A stretch of 54,111 nt of DNA, taken from an uncultured Planctomycetaceae bacterium (lineage in GTDB: Bacteria > Planctomycetota > Planctomycetia > Planctomycetales > Planctomycetaceae). The notes below the pieces were generated by a model. The model was not told the origin of the DNA. It did not search any database and worked only from the letters and a program-made list of their open reading frames with translations. The translations under genes and the position numbers were made by a program. Below are positions 43,355 to 52,027 of this stretch, piece after piece (the first letter of the stretch is position 1; each line of letters starts with the position of its first letter). The DNA lies in contig CAIOTJ010000575.1 of assembly GCA_903861195.1 (NCBI GenBank), forward strand, positions 1-54,111, in the 5' to 3' direction.

Positions 43355-45610
43355 TCACTCCTGCGACACGCAGTCGACGTACATCCGCACCTGCCCATCG
43401 ACTTCCCGCTCGGTCAGGCCATGGATGTCGGTCTCAAACCCCGGGAACGCGGCGTTGAAGTCCCGGGCGAACTTCAGATACTGCACGATTGTCGTGTTGA
43501 ATCGCTCACCGGGAATGAGCAGCGGGATCCCGGGAGGATAGGGGGTCAGCAAGACGGCGGTGATTCGCCCCTCCAGATGATCGATCTCCACCCTTTCGAT
43601 CTCGCGATGCGCCACCTTGGCCCACGCGTCGGCGGGCTTCATCGCCGGGACCATGTCCGACAGGTACATCTCGGTCGTCAGCCGGGCAATGTCGTTCTTC
43701 TTGTACAGCCCGTGGATCTGGTCGCACAGGTCCCGCAATCCAATCCGCTCATAGCGGGGATACCGGGCGGCGAACTCGGGCAACACCCGCCACAGCGGCT
43801 GGTTGCGGTCGTAATCGTCCTTGAACTGCTGCAACTCGGTCACCAGGGTATTCCAGCGTCCCTTGGTGATGCCGATCGTGAACATGATGAAGAACGAGTA
43901 GAGCCCCGTCTTTTCGACGATGATTCCATGCTCGGCCAGGTACTTCGTGACGATGGCCGCCGGGATCCCCCGATCGGCGAATTCGCCGTCGATGTCGAGC
44001 CCCGGCGTGATGATGGTCGCCTTGATCGGATCCAGCAAATTGAATCCGGGGGCCAGGTTGCCAAACCCGTGCCAGCGGTCATTCGCCTTCAGCATCCACG
44101 ATTCCCGCTCTTCCAGCCCCTCGGCCGAGAGATCGTCGGGGCCCCAGACCTTGAACCACCAATCGGCGCCGAACTCTTCGTCGACCTTGCGCATCGCCCG
44201 GCGGAAGTCGAGAGCCTCCAGCAGCGATTCTCCCACCAGAGCCGTCCCTCCGGGGGGCTCCATCATCGCCGCCGCGATGTCGCACGAGGCGATGATCGCG
44301 TACTGCGGCGAAGTCGACGTGTGCATCAGGTACGCCTCGTTGAACACATCCTTGTCGAGGTGTCGTTCGAGGCTGTCCTGCACCAGAATCTGCGACGCCT
44401 GAGACAGTCCCGCCAGCAGTTTGTGGGTCGATTGCGTCGAGAACATCATCGACTCACGACAGCGGGGGCGGTCGGCCCCAATCGCGTGATAATCTCCGTA
44501 AAAATCATGGAACGCCGCATGCGGCAGCCAGGCCTCGTCGAAGTGCAGCGTGTCGATCTTCCCGTCCAGCAACTCCTTGATCGTCTCGACGTTGTAGAGA
44601 ATGCCGTCGTAAGTGCTCTGGGTAATCGTCAGAATCCGCGGGGTCTCATCGACCCGGTCGCGCGTGAAGGGATTCGCGGCGATCTTGCGGCGAATGTTCT
44701 CGGGGCGGAACTCCTCCAGGGGAATTGGCCCGATGATGCCGAAGTGATTCCGGGTGGGCATCAGGAACACGGGGATCGCCCCGGTCATGATGATCGCATG
44801 CAGCACCGATTTGTGGCAGTTCCGGTCGACCACCACGATGTCGTCGGGGGCCACGTTCGAGTTCCACACAATCTTGTTGGACGTCGACGTGCCATTCGTG
44901 ACGAAGAACAGATGGTCGCTGTTGAAGATGCGGGCGGCATTCCGCTCCGAGGCCGCCACCGGCCCGGTGTGGTCCAGCAGCTGACCCAGCTCATCCACGG
45001 CGTTGCAGACGTCGGCCCGCAGCATGTTCTCGCCGAAGAACTGGTGGAACATCTGCCCGACCGGGCTCTTCAGAAAAGCCACCCCTCCCGAGTGCCCCGG
45101 GCAGTGCCACGAATAGGAGCCATCCTGGGCGTAATGCATCAGAGCCCGGAAAAATGGCGGGGCCAGCGAGTCGAGATAGCCCCGCGCCTCGCGGGCAATG
45201 TACCGCGCCACGAACTCGGGCGTATCTTCAAACATGTGAATGAAGCCATGCAGCTCCTTCAACACGTCGATGGGAATGTGCCGTGAGGTACGCGTTTCGC
45301 CATACAAAAAGATCGGAATCTCGGCGTTCCGGCGGCGGATCTCCTCGACAAACCGCCGCAGATGCGACAACACCTCTTCGACTTCCGAGGGAGACCCCGC
45401 CCCGAATTCCTCATCGTCGATCGACAGCACAAACGCCGACGCCCGGCTCTGCTGCTGGGCGAAGCTCGACATGTCGCCGTAGCTGGTCACGCCCAGCACT
45501 TCCAGCCCCTCGTCCTCAATCGCCTGCGCCAGGGCCCGCACCCCCAGCCCACTGGCGTTTTCCGAGCGGAAGTCCTGATCGATGATGACGATGGGAAAGC
45601 GCGATTTCAT
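43355..45610 (-). CDS. PLP-dependent Orn/Lys/Arg decarboxylase (biodegradative arginine decarboxylase-like)
   Basis: A 751-aa enzyme of the fold-type I group that includes AdiA, CadA and SpeF. An N-terminal receiver-like wing domain (about 1-130) is followed by the PLP domain: SYSWHCPGHSGGVAFLKSP, FVTNGTSTSNKIVWNS, DRNCHKSVLHAIIMTGA, HFDEAWLPHAAFHDFYG, and the PLP lysine Lys397 in STHKLLAGLSQAS. The C-terminal domain includes LLTPYPPGIPLLIPGERF. Length fits AdiA-type arginine decarboxylases, making agmatine (acid resistance or polyamine supply), but substrate specificity cannot be read from motifs alone. ATG 45610 begins the receiver-like domain; the frame is open to 45703. No antiporter gene is adjacent, so acid resistance is less likely than polyamine synthesis. 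Confidence 0.93.
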   Translation of the reverse strand: MKSRFPIVIIDQDFRSENASGLGVRALAQAIEDEGLEVLGVTSYGDMSSFAQQQSRASAFVLSIDDEEFGAGSPSEVEEVLSHLRRFVEEIRRRNAEIPIFLYGETRTSRHIPIDVLKELHGFIHMFEDTPEFVARYIAREARGYLDSLAPPFFRALMHYAQDGSYSWHCPGHSGGVAFLKSPVGQMFHQFFGENMLRADVCNAVDELGQLLDHTGPVAASERNAARIFNSDHLFFVTNGTSTSNKIVWNSNVAPDDIVVVDRNCHKSVLHAIIMTGAIPVFLMPTRNHFGIIGPIPLEEFRPENIRRKIAANPFTRDRVDETPRILTITQSTYDGILYNVETIKELLDGKIDTLHFDEAWLPHAAFHDFYGDYHAIGADRPRCRESMMFSTQSTHKLLAGLSQASQILVQDSLERHLDKDVFNEAYLMHTSTSPQYAIIASCDIAAAMMEPPGGTALVGESLLEALDFRRAMRKVDEEFGADWWFKVWGPDDLSAEGLEERESWMLKANDRWHGFGNLAPGFNLLDPIKATIITPGLDIDGEFADRGIPAAIVTKYLAEHGIIVEKTGLYSFFIMFTIGITKGRWNTLVTELQQFKDDYDRNQPLWRVLPEFAARYPRYERIGLRDLCDQIHGLYKKNDIARLTTEMYLSDMVPAMKPADAWAKVAHREIERVEIDHLEGRITAVLLTPYPPGIPLLIPGERFNTTIVQYLKFARDFNAAFPGFETDIHGLTEREVDGQVRMYVDCVSQE

Positions 45611-45810
45611 CAGTGGTGATGCCAAGGGTGTCGAAGCGGTGGAAGCCGGAATTCTACGGAGATGAGGCGCTGGGGAAAAGCAGTTTGTCCGCGGGAGGGT
45701 CAAGAGCCCGGAATCACCCAGCCACCGGGCGGCAGACGCCCCCCCGCACGCCCGCCGCCCCGGTCGCAGGGCTGCTCACGAGGGGCATTGATCCTCCGCA
45801 TCAGCAACGG

Positions 45811-47226
45811 TCAGGCCAGGATTTCCCGCACGTCGGCCACGGCTCCCGCCACGGCCGCGGCCGCCACCATCGCCGGACTCATCAGCAGGGTCCGCCCCGT
45901 GGGGCTCCCCTGCCGTCCCTTGAAATTGCGGTTGCTGGACGAAGCACACAACTCGCGGCCCTTCAGTTTGTCGGGATTCATGGCGAGACACATCGAGCAA
46001 CCCGCCCCCCGCCAATCAAACCCGGCCGCCCGGAAGACCTCGGGCAGCCCCTCCGCCTCCGCCTGGGCCAGCACCTGCTGCGATCCGGGCACCACCAGCG
46101 CCCGCACGTGCGGCGCCACGCGACGTCCCTTGGCCACCGCCGCCGCTTCCCGCAGATCCGAAATCCGCGAGTTGGTACATGACCCAATGAAGGCCACGTC
46201 GATCTTGGTTCCCTTGATCGGCTGGTTCTCCTGGAAATCCATGAATTCCAACGCCTCACGAATTCCCCGCTGCTCCTCCGCCGGGAACTGGCCGGTCGAC
46301 GGAATCCGTTCGCTCACCCCCACCGATTGGGCCGGATTGATTCCCCAGGTGACGGTGGGCTCAATCTCGGCCGCCGCGAGGTCGACCCGATCGTCGTACT
46401 GGGCATTGGCGGGTGAAGCCAGACTCAGCCACCACCGGGCGGCTCGCTCAAACGCCTCGCCCTGGGGCGAAAACGCCCGGCCGCGCAGGTACTCGACGGT
46501 CGTCTGGTCGGGATTGATGTACCCGCAACGAGCCCCCCCCTCGATGCTCATGTTGCAGACAGTCATCCGCTCCTCCATCGACATCCGGTCAAACACATCG
46601 CCGGCGAACTCGTACGCGTAACCGACCCCCCCCTGCACTCCCAGCCGGCGGATGATGTGCAGAATCACATCCTTGGCGTACACCCCCGCCCCCAATTTGC
46701 CAGTCACCCCCACCCGCCGTACCTTGGGACGCCCCATTGCCATGGTCTGCGAGGCCAGCACATCGGCCACCTGGCTGGTGCCAATGCCAAACGCAATCGC
46801 CCCAAACGCACCATGCGTGCTGGTGTGGCTGTCGCCGCAGGCCAGCGTGATTCCCGGTTGGGTCAGTCCCAGCTCCGGCCCGACCACGTGCACAATCCCC
46901 TGCCGCCGGTCCGAAAGATTCAACAGGGTGATGCCGAAATCGCGGCAATTCTTCTCAATGGCCGACATCATCTCTTCCGCCAACGCGTCGGCAAACGGCC
47001 GGGCCTGGTTGTCGGTGGGAATGATGTGGTCGACCGTGGCGATCGTCCGCTCGGGAAACAACACCTTCAATCCCCGGTCCCGCAGCATTTGAAACGCCTG
47101 CGGACTGGTGACCTCATGAATCAGGTGCTGACCAATGAACAACTGTGTCTGCCCGGACGGCAGCGTGCGCACCGTGTGCAGATCCCAGACGCGGTTGAAC
47201 AGATTCGATGGACCGGTGGTCGCCAT
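45811..47226 (-). CDS. leuC: 3-isopropylmalate dehydratase large subunit
   Basis: A 471-aa aconitase-family enzyme that isomerises 2- to 3-isopropylmalate in leucine synthesis together with LeuD. The [4Fe-4S] ligands are Cys350 ([13 protein letters not shown]) and Cys410/Cys413 ([13 protein letters not shown]), the standard spacing. Further signatures are [31 protein letters not shown] and [12 protein letters not shown] 47226 gives the normal N-terminus ([14 protein letters not shown]). No leuD small-subunit gene is found beside it; downstream on the same strand, after 200 bases without recognisable features, comes the decarboxylase. Confidence 0.96.
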   Translation of the reverse strand: MATTGPSNLFNRVWDLHTVRTLPSGQTQLFIGQHLIHEVTSPQAFQMLRDRGLKVLFPERTIATVDHIIPTDNQARPFADALAEEMMSAIEKNCRDFGITLLNLSDRRQGIVHVVGPELGLTQPGITLACGDSHTSTHGAFGAIAFGIGTSQVADVLASQTMAMGRPKVRRVGVTGKLGAGVYAKDVILHIIRRLGVQGGVGYAYEFAGDVFDRMSMEERMTVCNMSIEGGARCGYINPDQTTVEYLRGRAFSPQGEAFERAARWWLSLASPANAQYDDRVDLAAAEIEPTVTWGINPAQSVGVSERIPSTGQFPAEEQRGIREALEFMDFQENQPIKGTKIDVAFIGSCTNSRISDLREAAAVAKGRRVAPHVRALVVPGSQQVLAQAEAEGLPEVFRAAGFDWRGAGCSMCLAMNPDKLKGRELCASSSNRNFKGRQGSPTGRTLLMSPAMVAAAAVAGAVADVREILA

Positions 47227-47542
47227 GGACGCAGGAATGCTCTGGACTACTGGAACAGGAAGCAAACAAGTCAAGACAAATCGGCTTCAGCCTGACGGCT
47301 GCGAGCCCGCGTTTCGACTTCCTCGATGATATCGGATTGCGGTCGGAATGCACCAGACCCGCAATTGACCATTCGCGCAGACCTCGGCTAACCTGACAAA
47401 TGTTCGTTCGGCGCAGAGCCGGTCGATCTGTTCGGGCCCAGGGCCTCTCGCCCCATCGCTCCGGGACTGGCTCATGACCGGGCCAGATCCCGACAGTCCT
47501 GTCGAGAACTGTTCCGGTCTTCCATTTCCCCAGGTGATTTCC
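47227..47542. promoter_or_regulatory. Divergent intergenic region between leuC and the cytochrome c'-like gene
   Basis: 316 bases between divergent starts. It must contain the leuC promoter and probably that of the cytochrome-like gene. I looked for a leucine-rich leader peptide or attenuator on the minus strand and saw none. Confidence 0.3.
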
Positions 47543-47980
47543 ATGAATCAGAAGCAACTGATTTCCCGTGCGTTCCTGTTGGCCGTCGTGGGAGGCCTCG
47601 GTTGGCTCTGCCTGGGCCCCTTGGGAGCCGACGCCCGCCAGAACGAGCCCGCCCCCAAGAAAACCCCCATCCAGCTCTTCATGCGCAAGAAGCTGGAAGC
47701 CACCCAAAAGCTGATGGAAGGTCTGGCGATCGAAGATTACGAACTGATCGGTCAGGGGGCCCGTCAGCTCGAAGGCATCAGTGCCGCCGCCGATTTCGCC
47801 GTGGTCAAAGAGGCCCTCTACACCCAGCACGCCGATGAATTTCGACGCACCGTCGCCAAAATTCAGAAGGGGGCGAAGGAAAAGCGGCTCGACAGCGCGG
47901 CCCTCGGCTACATGGACATGACCATGAGCTGCATCGAATGTCACAAGTTCGTCCGCAACATGCTGATCACCGACAAGTAA
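47543..47980 (+). CDS. Cytochrome c'-like monoheme protein
   Basis: A 145-aa exported protein. The signal (FLLAVVGGLGWLCLGPLGADA) is followed by a mostly helical body (IQLFMRKKLEATQKLMEGL, QLEGISAAADFAVV, HADEFRRTVAKIQKGAKEK) and a single heme site CIECH at residues 130-134, near the C-terminus. A C-terminal CxxCH in a four-helix bundle is the plan of cytochrome c'-type proteins, which bind heme in the periplasm and can bind NO or CO. The usual c' N-terminal motif is not clear, so it may be a related planctomycete-type family. ATG 47543 has CAGGTGA upstream. It is probably a single gene. Confidence 0.8.
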   Translation: MNQKQLISRAFLLAVVGGLGWLCLGPLGADARQNEPAPKKTPIQLFMRKKLEATQKLMEGLAIEDYELIGQGARQLEGISAAADFAVVKEALYTQHADEFRRTVAKIQKGAKEKRLDSAALGYMDMTMSCIECHKFVRNMLITDK

Positions 47981-48115
47981 CGGCCTCCCTCCCCCTTCCC
48001 TGGGGCCAGATCAAATCGCGACCGCGTTTTCGGGCTCAAGACCATCCCGGGTGTTGAGCCCGTTCTGCTTTTCACTCACAGTTCCTCCTTGATCGATTCG
48101 CACGAAAGCCCCTCC

Positions 48116-48913
48116 ATGGACCTCGCACTCGAAAACCACGTTGTTCTCGTGACGGGAGGGGCGAAGGGAATCGGCGCCGCCATCGTGGAACTGCTGGCCT
48201 CGGAAGGCGCGGTTCCCGTGATCATCGGCCGCAACACCGCCGACAACGAGGCGCTGGCCGATCGACTCGCCACCCAAGGCCCCCGTCCCCTCGCCATCAC
48301 AGCCGAACTCACCCGCACCGAAGACTGCCAGCGGGCCGTGGCCCTCGCGGTGGAGACCTACGGCCAGATCCACGGCCTGGTCAACAACGCGGGCATCAAC
48401 GACGGCATCTCGCTCGAACAGGGAACCACCGAGCAGTTCCTCGAATCGCTCCGCCGCAATCTCGTTCATTACTTCGACATGGCCCGCTTCGCCCTCCCTT
48501 ATCTGAAGCAGACCCGCGGTTCCATCGTCAACATCGGGTCCAAGGTCGCCGAGACCGGCCAGGGCTCGACCTCGGCCTACGCCGCCGCCAACGGGGGCCG
48601 CAACGCCCTCACCCGCGAATGGGCCGTCGACCTGGCCAAGTACCAGCTCCGGGTCAACAGCGTCATCGTCGCCGAGTGCTGGACCCCGCTCTACGCCAAG
48701 TGGATCGAGAGCCTCCCCAACCCCGTCGAGGCCCGGCAAGAGATCGAGGCCCGCATCCCCTTCGGCCAGCGCATGACCACCGCCGAAGAAATCGCCAACA
48801 TGGTCGCCTTCCTGCTGTCCGAACGCTCCAGCCACACCACCGGGCAGATCATCCACGTCGACGGCGGCTACACCCACCTCGACCGCGCCCTCCTGCCGAC
48901 GGAACGGAAATAG
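48116..48913 (+). CDS. SDR-family oxidoreductase lacking the catalytic lysine
   Basis: A 265-aa Rossmann-fold protein. The NAD(P) site is TGGAKGIG (VVLVTGGAKGIGAAIVE) and the NNAG motif is present (LVNNAGIND). The catalytic Ser142 and Tyr155 are in place (NIGSKVAETGQGSTSAYAA), but the YxxxK lysine is Asn159 (YAAANGGRNALTREWAVDL). The TREWAVDL and VIVAECWTPLY segments resemble sugar dehydrogenases of the L-fucose/L-rhamnose type. An altered or lost activity is possible, or another residue may serve. ATG 48116 gives the normal start. It lies 135 bases after the cytochrome gene and convergent to the AAA/TOPRIM cassette. Confidence 0.9.
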   Translation: MDLALENHVVLVTGGAKGIGAAIVELLASEGAVPVIIGRNTADNEALADRLATQGPRPLAITAELTRTEDCQRAVALAVETYGQIHGLVNNAGINDGISLEQGTTEQFLESLRRNLVHYFDMARFALPYLKQTRGSIVNIGSKVAETGQGSTSAYAAANGGRNALTREWAVDLAKYQLRVNSVIVAECWTPLYAKWIESLPNPVEARQEIEARIPFGQRMTTAEEIANMVAFLLSERSSHTTGQIIHVDGGYTHLDRALLPTERK

Positions 48914-49040
48914 CGTCCTCCCCTTGCCGGGAACCCACCGAATCGGAAATACGAGCCACCCCGCCTTGGTGGACCGGTCCCCGTCAACCAGACCCAACCA
49001 CTCAGACTTGGCACGCGACAAGTTCGAAAGACTGTGGGAT

Positions 49041-49649
49041 CTACCCAATCTGGCAAATTCCACGAATCGCCTGAATCGCCCGATACAGGCTGGGACTGTT
49101 TTCCGAGGCCGCGAGGGGATCCCAGTGGTCGCTGACAAAGGCCTTCATCGCTGGGAAATACCCTTTACCAACAATTCCCAAACTGCCGGCCTGCGGGACC
49201 ACATCCTCTCGAATCGCCCGCAGCGAAGACTGCCTGGCCAGATTGACGAGCGTCTGCTTCGGGTGGATCTCGTCTTCTGGACAGATTGGTATCTTTGATT
49301 TCGACTTGATTCCGAGAAACCGTGCCAGGTTGTCGCGGTCGGCCATCATCCACGCTTCGAGGATGGGGACAGCAATTCTTAGCACGCAACCTGGATCTCG
49401 TTTTGGCAGATACTGACTGATCAACAGCGAAGGACACTTGGCCTTTTCCAGGTCGACGAGCCCCAGAATCGGCCCGCAGTTCCGACTCGCCTGATTGTAT
49501 CTCTCAACGTTTGCCCAGAATCTCTCGGCCCCCAGCGCTGTCACAACAGTCAATTCCGGGCTGGCACAATCCAAAACGGAAAGCAGTCTCTCAGCCGCGG
49601 CCCCATCCAAATGCCCCTCGACCCACGCCAGTCGAATTGGACGAAACAC
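49041..49649 (-). CDS. DUF4276-like TOPRIM-fold protein, partner of the AAA ATPase
   Basis: A 202-aa protein. Motifs in order: Glu11 in LAWVEGHLDGAAAERLL, Asp66-x-Glu68 in ILGLVDLEKAK, and Glu98 to Asp104 in VPILEAWMMADRDNL. An early Glu, a D-x-D/E and an E-A-W-x-x-A-D block are the layout of DUF4276, a TOPRIM-like family, so metal-dependent nuclease or related phosphoryl-transfer activity is plausible. The probable start is GTG 49649, with GGGAG 8 bases upstream, 4 bases after the ATPase stop; a TTG at 49667 overlapping the ATPase is the alternative. The tight spacing shows an operon with translational coupling. Base composition looks lower in GC than the flanks, consistent with transfer. 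Confidence 0.75.
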   Translation of the reverse strand: MFRPIRLAWVEGHLDGAAAERLLSVLDCASPELTVVTALGAERFWANVERYNQASRNCGPILGLVDLEKAKCPSLLISQYLPKRDPGCVLRIAVPILEAWMMADRDNLARFLGIKSKSKIPICPEDEIHPKQTLVNLARQSSLRAIREDVVPQAGSLGIVGKGYFPAMKAFVSDHWDPLAASENSPSLYRAIQAIRGICQIG

Positions 49650-49653
49650 CAGA

Positions 49654-50856
49654 CTATCTCCCTTCAAAGGCGAGTTTCAGTTGGCGGGCGTCCGGCACAT
49701 GCGACTTTTTTTTGATCGCAATGGAAGCGGGAACACCTGCTCGCATCGTTTCTCTGATCAATTCGACATTCGATCCCACAACGGCCTCTGACCCCTCTTT
49801 TCCGAGAGTGATCATCACCATTTCCTCCGGAGCAATTCCCTCGTCAGACAACAACTCGACACTATGCGTCGACAACAGAATTTGTCTCTGCCCGTCCCGA
49901 TCTCTCGATCGCCCGCGTTTCTGCATTTGATAAATCAGTGGCGCCAGGTTTTCAACAACTTCTGAATGCAGTGACAATTCCGGCTCTTCAAGCAGCAACG
50001 GCCCCCCCTCATCCAATAAACCCCAGAACAGACCAATCAATCGCAGTGTCCCATCGGAGAATTGGGTTTCTTGCTGAAAGGCCCCGTTGGGTCTCCAATG
50101 CTCAAACCGGGCCTGAAGGTGCGGACGCCCCTGATTGTCTTTGCGCAATTCCAGGTCCTTGAGTTGCGGGGTGATTCCATTGAGGGCCTTTTCAATCGTC
50201 TTGAGACGAGAAACGCGCGTCCTCGAATTCGCCTCACTGATTCGCGTCAGCAGATCTCGGCCATACGGATCCTGTCCGATTCGGTAATCCGGTGTCGTCA
50301 GGCCCTCCCGGATGAGATGTGGAACCGCGTGCAGATACTGAATGCTACGGAAGAACTCCGCCAACTGCCGAAAGTCGCGATTGGCCGTCACCTGCTCCAT
50401 GGCGGTCTGTGTGAGCCTCTCTTGATCCTGCTTGTCGGCTCGATCCGGCCGGGCGAGAATCTCCTCCTCGGCTTCATTGGTTCGGCACCTTCTCACCCAC
50501 TCCCTCACCACGAGTGGGACATCGCTTTTCTTGCCATTATGTGTGAAAGACAATCCGTAGTTCCAGACAGTTCCCTCATGATCTTGTGCTTCAACTTCGA
50601 TTTCGACATTCGGTTGCCTTCGGGCAAACAGGGACCGGACAGCTTTCATCCCCCCGCGAGTTTCCACCGCTCGGGCCAACCCCCCTCCGGTTGCCACAAG
50701 ATCGTGCAAGAACAAAACCGCATTCAAGAAATTGGACTTTCCACTCGCATTTGGTCCGACCAGAAACACTCTGGTACTCAACGCCAGATCCAGATCAAGA
50801 AAGTTCATCCAATTCTTCAGTTTAATGCGTGTAAATCGAAGAGTGTGTCGTGTCAT
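49654..50856 (-). CDS. AAA/ABC-type ATPase of the OLD/AriA-like group
   Basis: A 400-aa ATPase. It opens with FTRIKLKNWMNFLDLDLALST, then Walker A GPNASGKS (34-41), a central insert of helices with charged residues, an ABC-like signature region FSDGTLRLIGLFWGLL, Walker B LLLEEPELSLH and the H-loop LLSTHSVELL. This is the AAA_15/AAA_21 (SMC-like, COG1106/COG4637) type seen in OLD nucleases, PARIS AriA, Septu and similar defence ATPases. It has no TOPRIM of its own; that domain is in the gene directly after it. ATG 50856 begins the N-terminal strand. Two-gene ATPase-TOPRIM units usually sense phage or plasmid invasion, so defence is inferred, not shown. Confidence 0.88.
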   Translation of the reverse strand: MTRHTLRFTRIKLKNWMNFLDLDLALSTRVFLVGPNASGKSNFLNAVLFLHDLVATGGGLARAVETRGGMKAVRSLFARRQPNVEIEVEAQDHEGTVWNYGLSFTHNGKKSDVPLVVREWVRRCRTNEAEEEILARPDRADKQDQERLTQTAMEQVTANRDFRQLAEFFRSIQYLHAVPHLIREGLTTPDYRIGQDPYGRDLLTRISEANSRTRVSRLKTIEKALNGITPQLKDLELRKDNQGRPHLQARFEHWRPNGAFQQETQFSDGTLRLIGLFWGLLDEGGPLLLEEPELSLHSEVVENLAPLIYQMQKRGRSRDRDGQRQILLSTHSVELLSDEGIAPEEMVMITLGKEGSEAVVGSNVELIRETMRAGVPASIAIKKKSHVPDARQLKLAFEGR

Positions 50857-50935
50857 GACGCTTTACTTTCGAACGTTATGTCCCCGGGAACTGCAGTTGG
50901 TAAAGACTGGTCGCCAGATTCGCTGGTCGTGTCAC

Positions 50936-51964
50936 CTATCCCCGCTCCACCCGCACCGGCCGGTCATCCCGAACGACCCGCTGCACCGGATTCCGCAGCG
51001 GTGCCCCCAGACCGTCGACACTCACCTCCACCTCATCACCATCCTCATAACTCCAGGTCCGCCCGGGAAAACTCAGCCGGCTGGTGCCGAAGTAATGCAC
51101 GTGGATGTCCCCCGGCTGCCGGTGCTGGGGATACTTGAAGTGGTGATCCTCCATGTTCGCCAGCGAATGGCACATGTTCCGCTCACCCGACCGCAGCTCA
51201 CCCGAGTGATACAACTCGCGGCCGTTCCGCATCACCCGGCACCGCAGCGTCACATCCTCGAACGCGAAATCGGTCACCAACTCGGGCCCGATGCTGCACG
51301 TCCGCAGCTTCGACGGTGCCAGATACAGGTAGTTCAGTTTCTCGGTCCGATGGTCCGACCACTCATTCCCCTGCGCAAAGCCCACCCGGCAGGGAACCCC
51401 CCGCAGGTCGACCATGTAAATGCCCACCAGCTCCGGCTCCTCCCCCCCATCCTCGGCAAACGCCGGAATCTCCAGCGGCTGGCCCGGACCACGCAAGATC
51501 CGCCCATCCCCCTTGTAGAACCACTCGGGTGCCGTCCCGCGCACCCCCTCGGCGGGCCGCCCTCCGGCCACCCCCCAGTCAAACATCTTCTGCGAGTCGG
51601 TTTTGGGGGGCCCGCTCTCGGGCGTGGTCTTCGCATGCATCGTATCCCGCTGCTGGGCACTTCCCAAATGCGTCAGCCCGGTTCCCGACACCAACAGCCT
51701 CGCCAACGCTGGCTCAGAGATCGGCGCCAGCACCCGTCCGGCTTTCAAGAGTTCCGCATAGTCGAGCAGTTCTCTTTGACGGGCCGTTTCAACATGCGGC
51801 CGCAAAAACTCGTCGAGGCGTGTTCCCGCCGCGCGGGCGGCATGAAAGGCCAGGCACACATCCCCGAAGTCGGGCTCGACCGCGGTGATGTTGGCCACCT
51901 GGCTCTCCAGCACACACCCCAGGCAACTCTCTCCCGACTCCCCCACAAACTGAATCAGCCGCAT
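50936..51964 (-). CDS. AraD1/GguC-type fumarylacetoacetate-hydrolase-fold protein
   Basis: A 342-aa protein. The N-terminus (RLIQFVGESGESCLGCVLES) and the FAH-fold core (LVSGTGLTHLGSAQQRD, PEWFYKGDGRILRG, VGIYMVDLRGVPCRVGFAQGNEWSDH, LAPSKLRTCSIGPEL) match the AraD1/GguC branch, linked to 2-keto-3-deoxy-pentonate metabolism in pentose pathways. Metal-binding acidic residues are expected in the core; I cannot assign them all. ATG 51964 has AGGAG just upstream; the frame opens at 52024 inside the spacer. It follows the PVC heme gene by 63 bases on the same strand. The sugar-acid context fits the dehydratase at the window start, though that is 50 kb away. Confidence 0.87.
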   Translation of the reverse strand: MRLIQFVGESGESCLGCVLESQVANITAVEPDFGDVCLAFHAARAAGTRLDEFLRPHVETARQRELLDYAELLKAGRVLAPISEPALARLLVSGTGLTHLGSAQQRDTMHAKTTPESGPPKTDSQKMFDWGVAGGRPAEGVRGTAPEWFYKGDGRILRGPGQPLEIPAFAEDGGEEPELVGIYMVDLRGVPCRVGFAQGNEWSDHRTEKLNYLYLAPSKLRTCSIGPELVTDFAFEDVTLRCRVMRNGRELYHSGELRSGERNMCHSLANMEDHHFKYPQHRQPGDIHVHYFGTSRLSFPGRTWSYEDGDEVEVSVDGLGAPLRNPVQRVVRDDRPVRVERG

Positions 51965-52000
51965 CACTCCTGCTCCGTCTGTCTGGTTTTCCAATCGCTC

Positions 52001-52027
52001 CACCCGCCACCCGCCACCCGCCACCCA
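52001..52027. repeat. Short 7-bp tandem repeat
   Basis: CACCCGC occurs three times in a row (52001-52021) followed by CACCCA, in the spacer between the PVC heme gene and the AraD1-like gene. Probably replication slippage. Confidence 0.8.

Noticed and set aside
49041-50856. Retron, toxin-antitoxin or restriction-modification system
   Set aside because: No reverse transcriptase, methyltransferase, HNH or antitoxin-like gene is present; the motifs fit ATPase plus TOPRIM-like protein.
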